Assembly (NCBI GenBank): GCA_964642165.1
Contig: CAZXOC010000183.1
Location: 1-15,244, forward strand
Origin: CAYRVX01 sp964642165
Lineage (GTDB): Bacteria > Planctomycetota > Phycisphaerae > SM23-33
Reading direction: 5' to 3'
Length of the DNA: 15,244 nt
This document shows, in pieces, positions 14,058-15,244 of the stretch. A program made the translations under genes and the position numbers. The notes under the pieces are model-generated. The model made no database searches. It was given only the letters and a program-made list of their open reading frames with translations, and was not told where the DNA came from. Position 1 is the stretch's first letter; the number at the start of each line of letters is the position of its first letter.

Positions 14058-14086
14058 GCGCGGCGGCGCGCCACGGTCGCCGCGCC
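14057..14086 (+). terminator. Strong hairpin directly after the L,D-transpeptidase stop
   Basis: GGCGCGGCG (14057-14065), a 12 nt loop and CGCCGCGCC (14078-14086) form a perfect 9 bp stem that begins on the last base of the stop codon. No T tract follows, so it may terminate only with help or protect the 3' end of the message. Confidence 0.4.
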
Positions 14087-14172
14087 GAGGGGCAGCCGCC
14101 CTTGGCCTGGCAATGCGGGCCGTGGGCGATATGCTGGAGGCCTCTCCATCCGATCCGCGCGGGAGGTGCGAC

Positions 14173-15244
14173 ATGGAAGCGATTCGTGCGAGCGACGCCC
14201 GGCGCCGGGCCGCCTCGGCCGCTCCGGCCGTCCGTTGGGTCAAGCCGCTGCTCGCGGTGATCCTCGCGTTCTCGGCCCCGCAGGCGAGGGGCGCCGACGA
14301 GCCGGCGCCCCGGCCCGGCGAGGTCCGCTGCAAGCCCACCTGGTGCTGCATGGGCATCAACTGGCCCGTCGCCGGCCCGGAGGAGCTGGGCGGCTCGGTG
14401 GCCGTGGCGTTCCGCCGCAAGGGCACCCAGCCCTGGCGTGCGGCGCTGCCGCTGCTGCGCCACCTGTACGGGAAGACGACGATGTTCTCCGGCAGCGTCT
14501 TTCGCCTGTCGCCCGGCACGGAGTACGAGTTCCGGCTGACCAAGACGGCTCCCGAGAGCGATGCCGCCACCGTACGGACGGTCACGGCCCGGACGCTCGA
14601 CTACCCGAAGATGCCCTCGCGCACGGTGGCCGTGCCGACCGGCGGGCTCGTCGAGGCGCAGAAGAAGGCCCGGCCCGGCACCGTGATGCTCCTGGGCAAG
14701 GGGACGTACCCGGCGGCGAGGCTCGACAAGTCCGGGCGGCCCGGCGAGTGGATCGTCTACAAGGCCGCCCCCGGCGCCGAGGTGACCATCGAGGGGCGGA
14801 CGGAGATCCGCGCCGACTACGTCTGGCTGCACGGGCTGACGCTGCGCGACGCGAAGAACGCCGTCCAGGGCAGCCACAAGGGCATCTGCATCACCCGCTG
14901 CCGCATCCACTCCCACTACGCCATCCACACCGGGCGAGGCGGGGAGAACTACTTCATCGCCGACAACTACCTCAAGGGCGACGCCAACGGCCTGTTCAGC
15001 TTCAGCGGCGAGGGGGTGGACTTCGGCTCGGACCGCGGGCGCTGCGGCCACGCCGTCTGCTTCAACGAGATCACCGACTTCGCCGACGGCGTCTCGTACG
15101 GCCGCGGCGACATCGACGTGTACAACAACTACATCCACGAGACGGTGGACGACTTCATCGAGCCGGACTACGCGCGCGAGAACTACCGCCTGTGGAACAA
15201 CCGCTGCTACAACTCGATGTGCGGCTTCAGCTTCCAGCCGATGA
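14173..15244 (+). CDS. Secreted right-handed beta-helix protein, 5' part (357 residues, continues past window)
   Basis: The frame is open from ATG 14173 to the window end. GGGAGG (14161-14166) lies 6 nt upstream. A signal peptide is visible at 1-41 (WVKPLLAVILAFSAPQARGA). Residues about 50-140 form an FN3-like domain (CKPTWCCMGINWPVAG, VAVAFRRKGTQPWRAALPLL, FSGSVFRLSPGTEYEFRL). From about 150 the sequence turns into parallel beta-helix coils: LVEAQKKARPGTVMLLGKGTY, VTIEGRTEIRADYVWLHGLTL, ITRCRIHSHYAIHTG, NYFIADNYLKGDANGLF, DVYNNYIHETVDDFIEPD and LWNNRCYNSMCGFSFQP. Such proteins are often carbohydrate-binding or polysaccharide-degrading enzymes, but no lyase motif can be fixed from this portion. 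An acidic cluster (Asp326, Asp327, Glu330, Asp332) could bind calcium. It lies 115 bp after the L,D-transpeptidase gene. Confidence 0.85.
   Translation, partial: MEAIRASDARRRAASAAPAVRWVKPLLAVILAFSAPQARGADEPAPRPGEVRCKPTWCCMGINWPVAGPEELGGSVAVAFRRKGTQPWRAALPLLRHLYGKTTMFSGSVFRLSPGTEYEFRLTKTAPESDAATVRTVTARTLDYPKMPSRTVAVPTGGLVEAQKKARPGTVMLLGKGTYPAARLDKSGRPGEWIVYKAAPGAEVTIEGRTEIRADYVWLHGLTLRDAKNAVQGSHKGICITRCRIHSHYAIHTGRGGENYFIADNYLKGDANGLFSFSGEGVDFGSDRGRCGHAVCFNEITDFADGVSYGRGDIDVYNNYIHETVDDFIEPDYARENYRLWNNRCYNSMCGFSFQPM

Noticed and set aside
14102..14133. Possible promoter before the beta-helix gene (TTGGCC, GATATG)
   Set aside because: The spacer is 20 bp and the -10 is poor; not better than chance.
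13047..14585. Minus-strand open frame across the L,D-transpeptidase and beta-helix genes
   Set aside because: No domain, no ribosome-binding site, Pro/Arg-rich composition, and it is antisense to two recognisable genes.

Overview
The window is about 15.2 kb of uniformly GC-rich bacterial DNA, most likely from a member of the Planctomycetota (an inference). The signs are a membrane-anchored coiled-coil protein ending in a BRCT-like domain, a small two-CxxC protein beside an aminotransferase, a secreted FN3/beta-helix protein, and a GatCAB/AsnRS complement in a very GC-rich genome. A run of 10 Ns inside gatA shows this is a draft scaffold. I see no transposon, phage, CRISPR array, tRNA or rRNA.

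Layout. The 5' edge holds the N-terminal half of aspS (minus strand). Divergent from it is a secreted propeller/transglutaminase-like protein (940-2796, plus). A minus-strand block follows: the BRCT/coiled-coil membrane protein (5914-4520, with its own terminator), a class I aminotransferase (4370-3186) and a small two-CxxC protein (3129-2839). Upstream of that block is the operon gatC-gatA-(zinc-ribbon protein)-gatB (10126-6114), which makes the tRNA-dependent amidotransferase. Divergent from gatC is infA (10331-10558). A second minus-strand block runs asnS (13002-11581), a 47-residue protein resembling the C-terminal domain of ribosomal protein bL12 (11470-11327), and a PHP-domain phosphoesterase (11320-10685). 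The 3' edge carries a membrane-anchored L,D-transpeptidase-like protein (13335-14057) and a secreted beta-helix protein cut by the window end (14173 onward), both plus strand.

How the genes fit together. Most of the window is translation machinery: AspRS, AsnRS, the GatCAB amidotransferase and initiation factor IF-1. AspRS carries a His often found in nondiscriminating enzymes, so both direct and amidation-based routes to Asn-tRNA(Asn) may exist; GatCAB may also serve Gln-tRNA(Gln). The rest are envelope or secreted proteins and poorly characterised small proteins.

Regulation is readable because several intergenic spaces contain good sigma70-type promoters (TTGACA-like, 16-17 bp spacer, A/T-rich -10): upstream of the aminotransferase, the BRCT protein, gatC, infA and asnS. 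The most unusual items are the apparently extracytoplasmic BRCT protein, the bL12-CTD-like small protein coupled to a PHP enzyme, the zinc-ribbon protein inside the gatCAB operon, and perfect dyads next to the asnS and small-protein promoters. The gatA frame break is almost certainly a scaffolding artefact.
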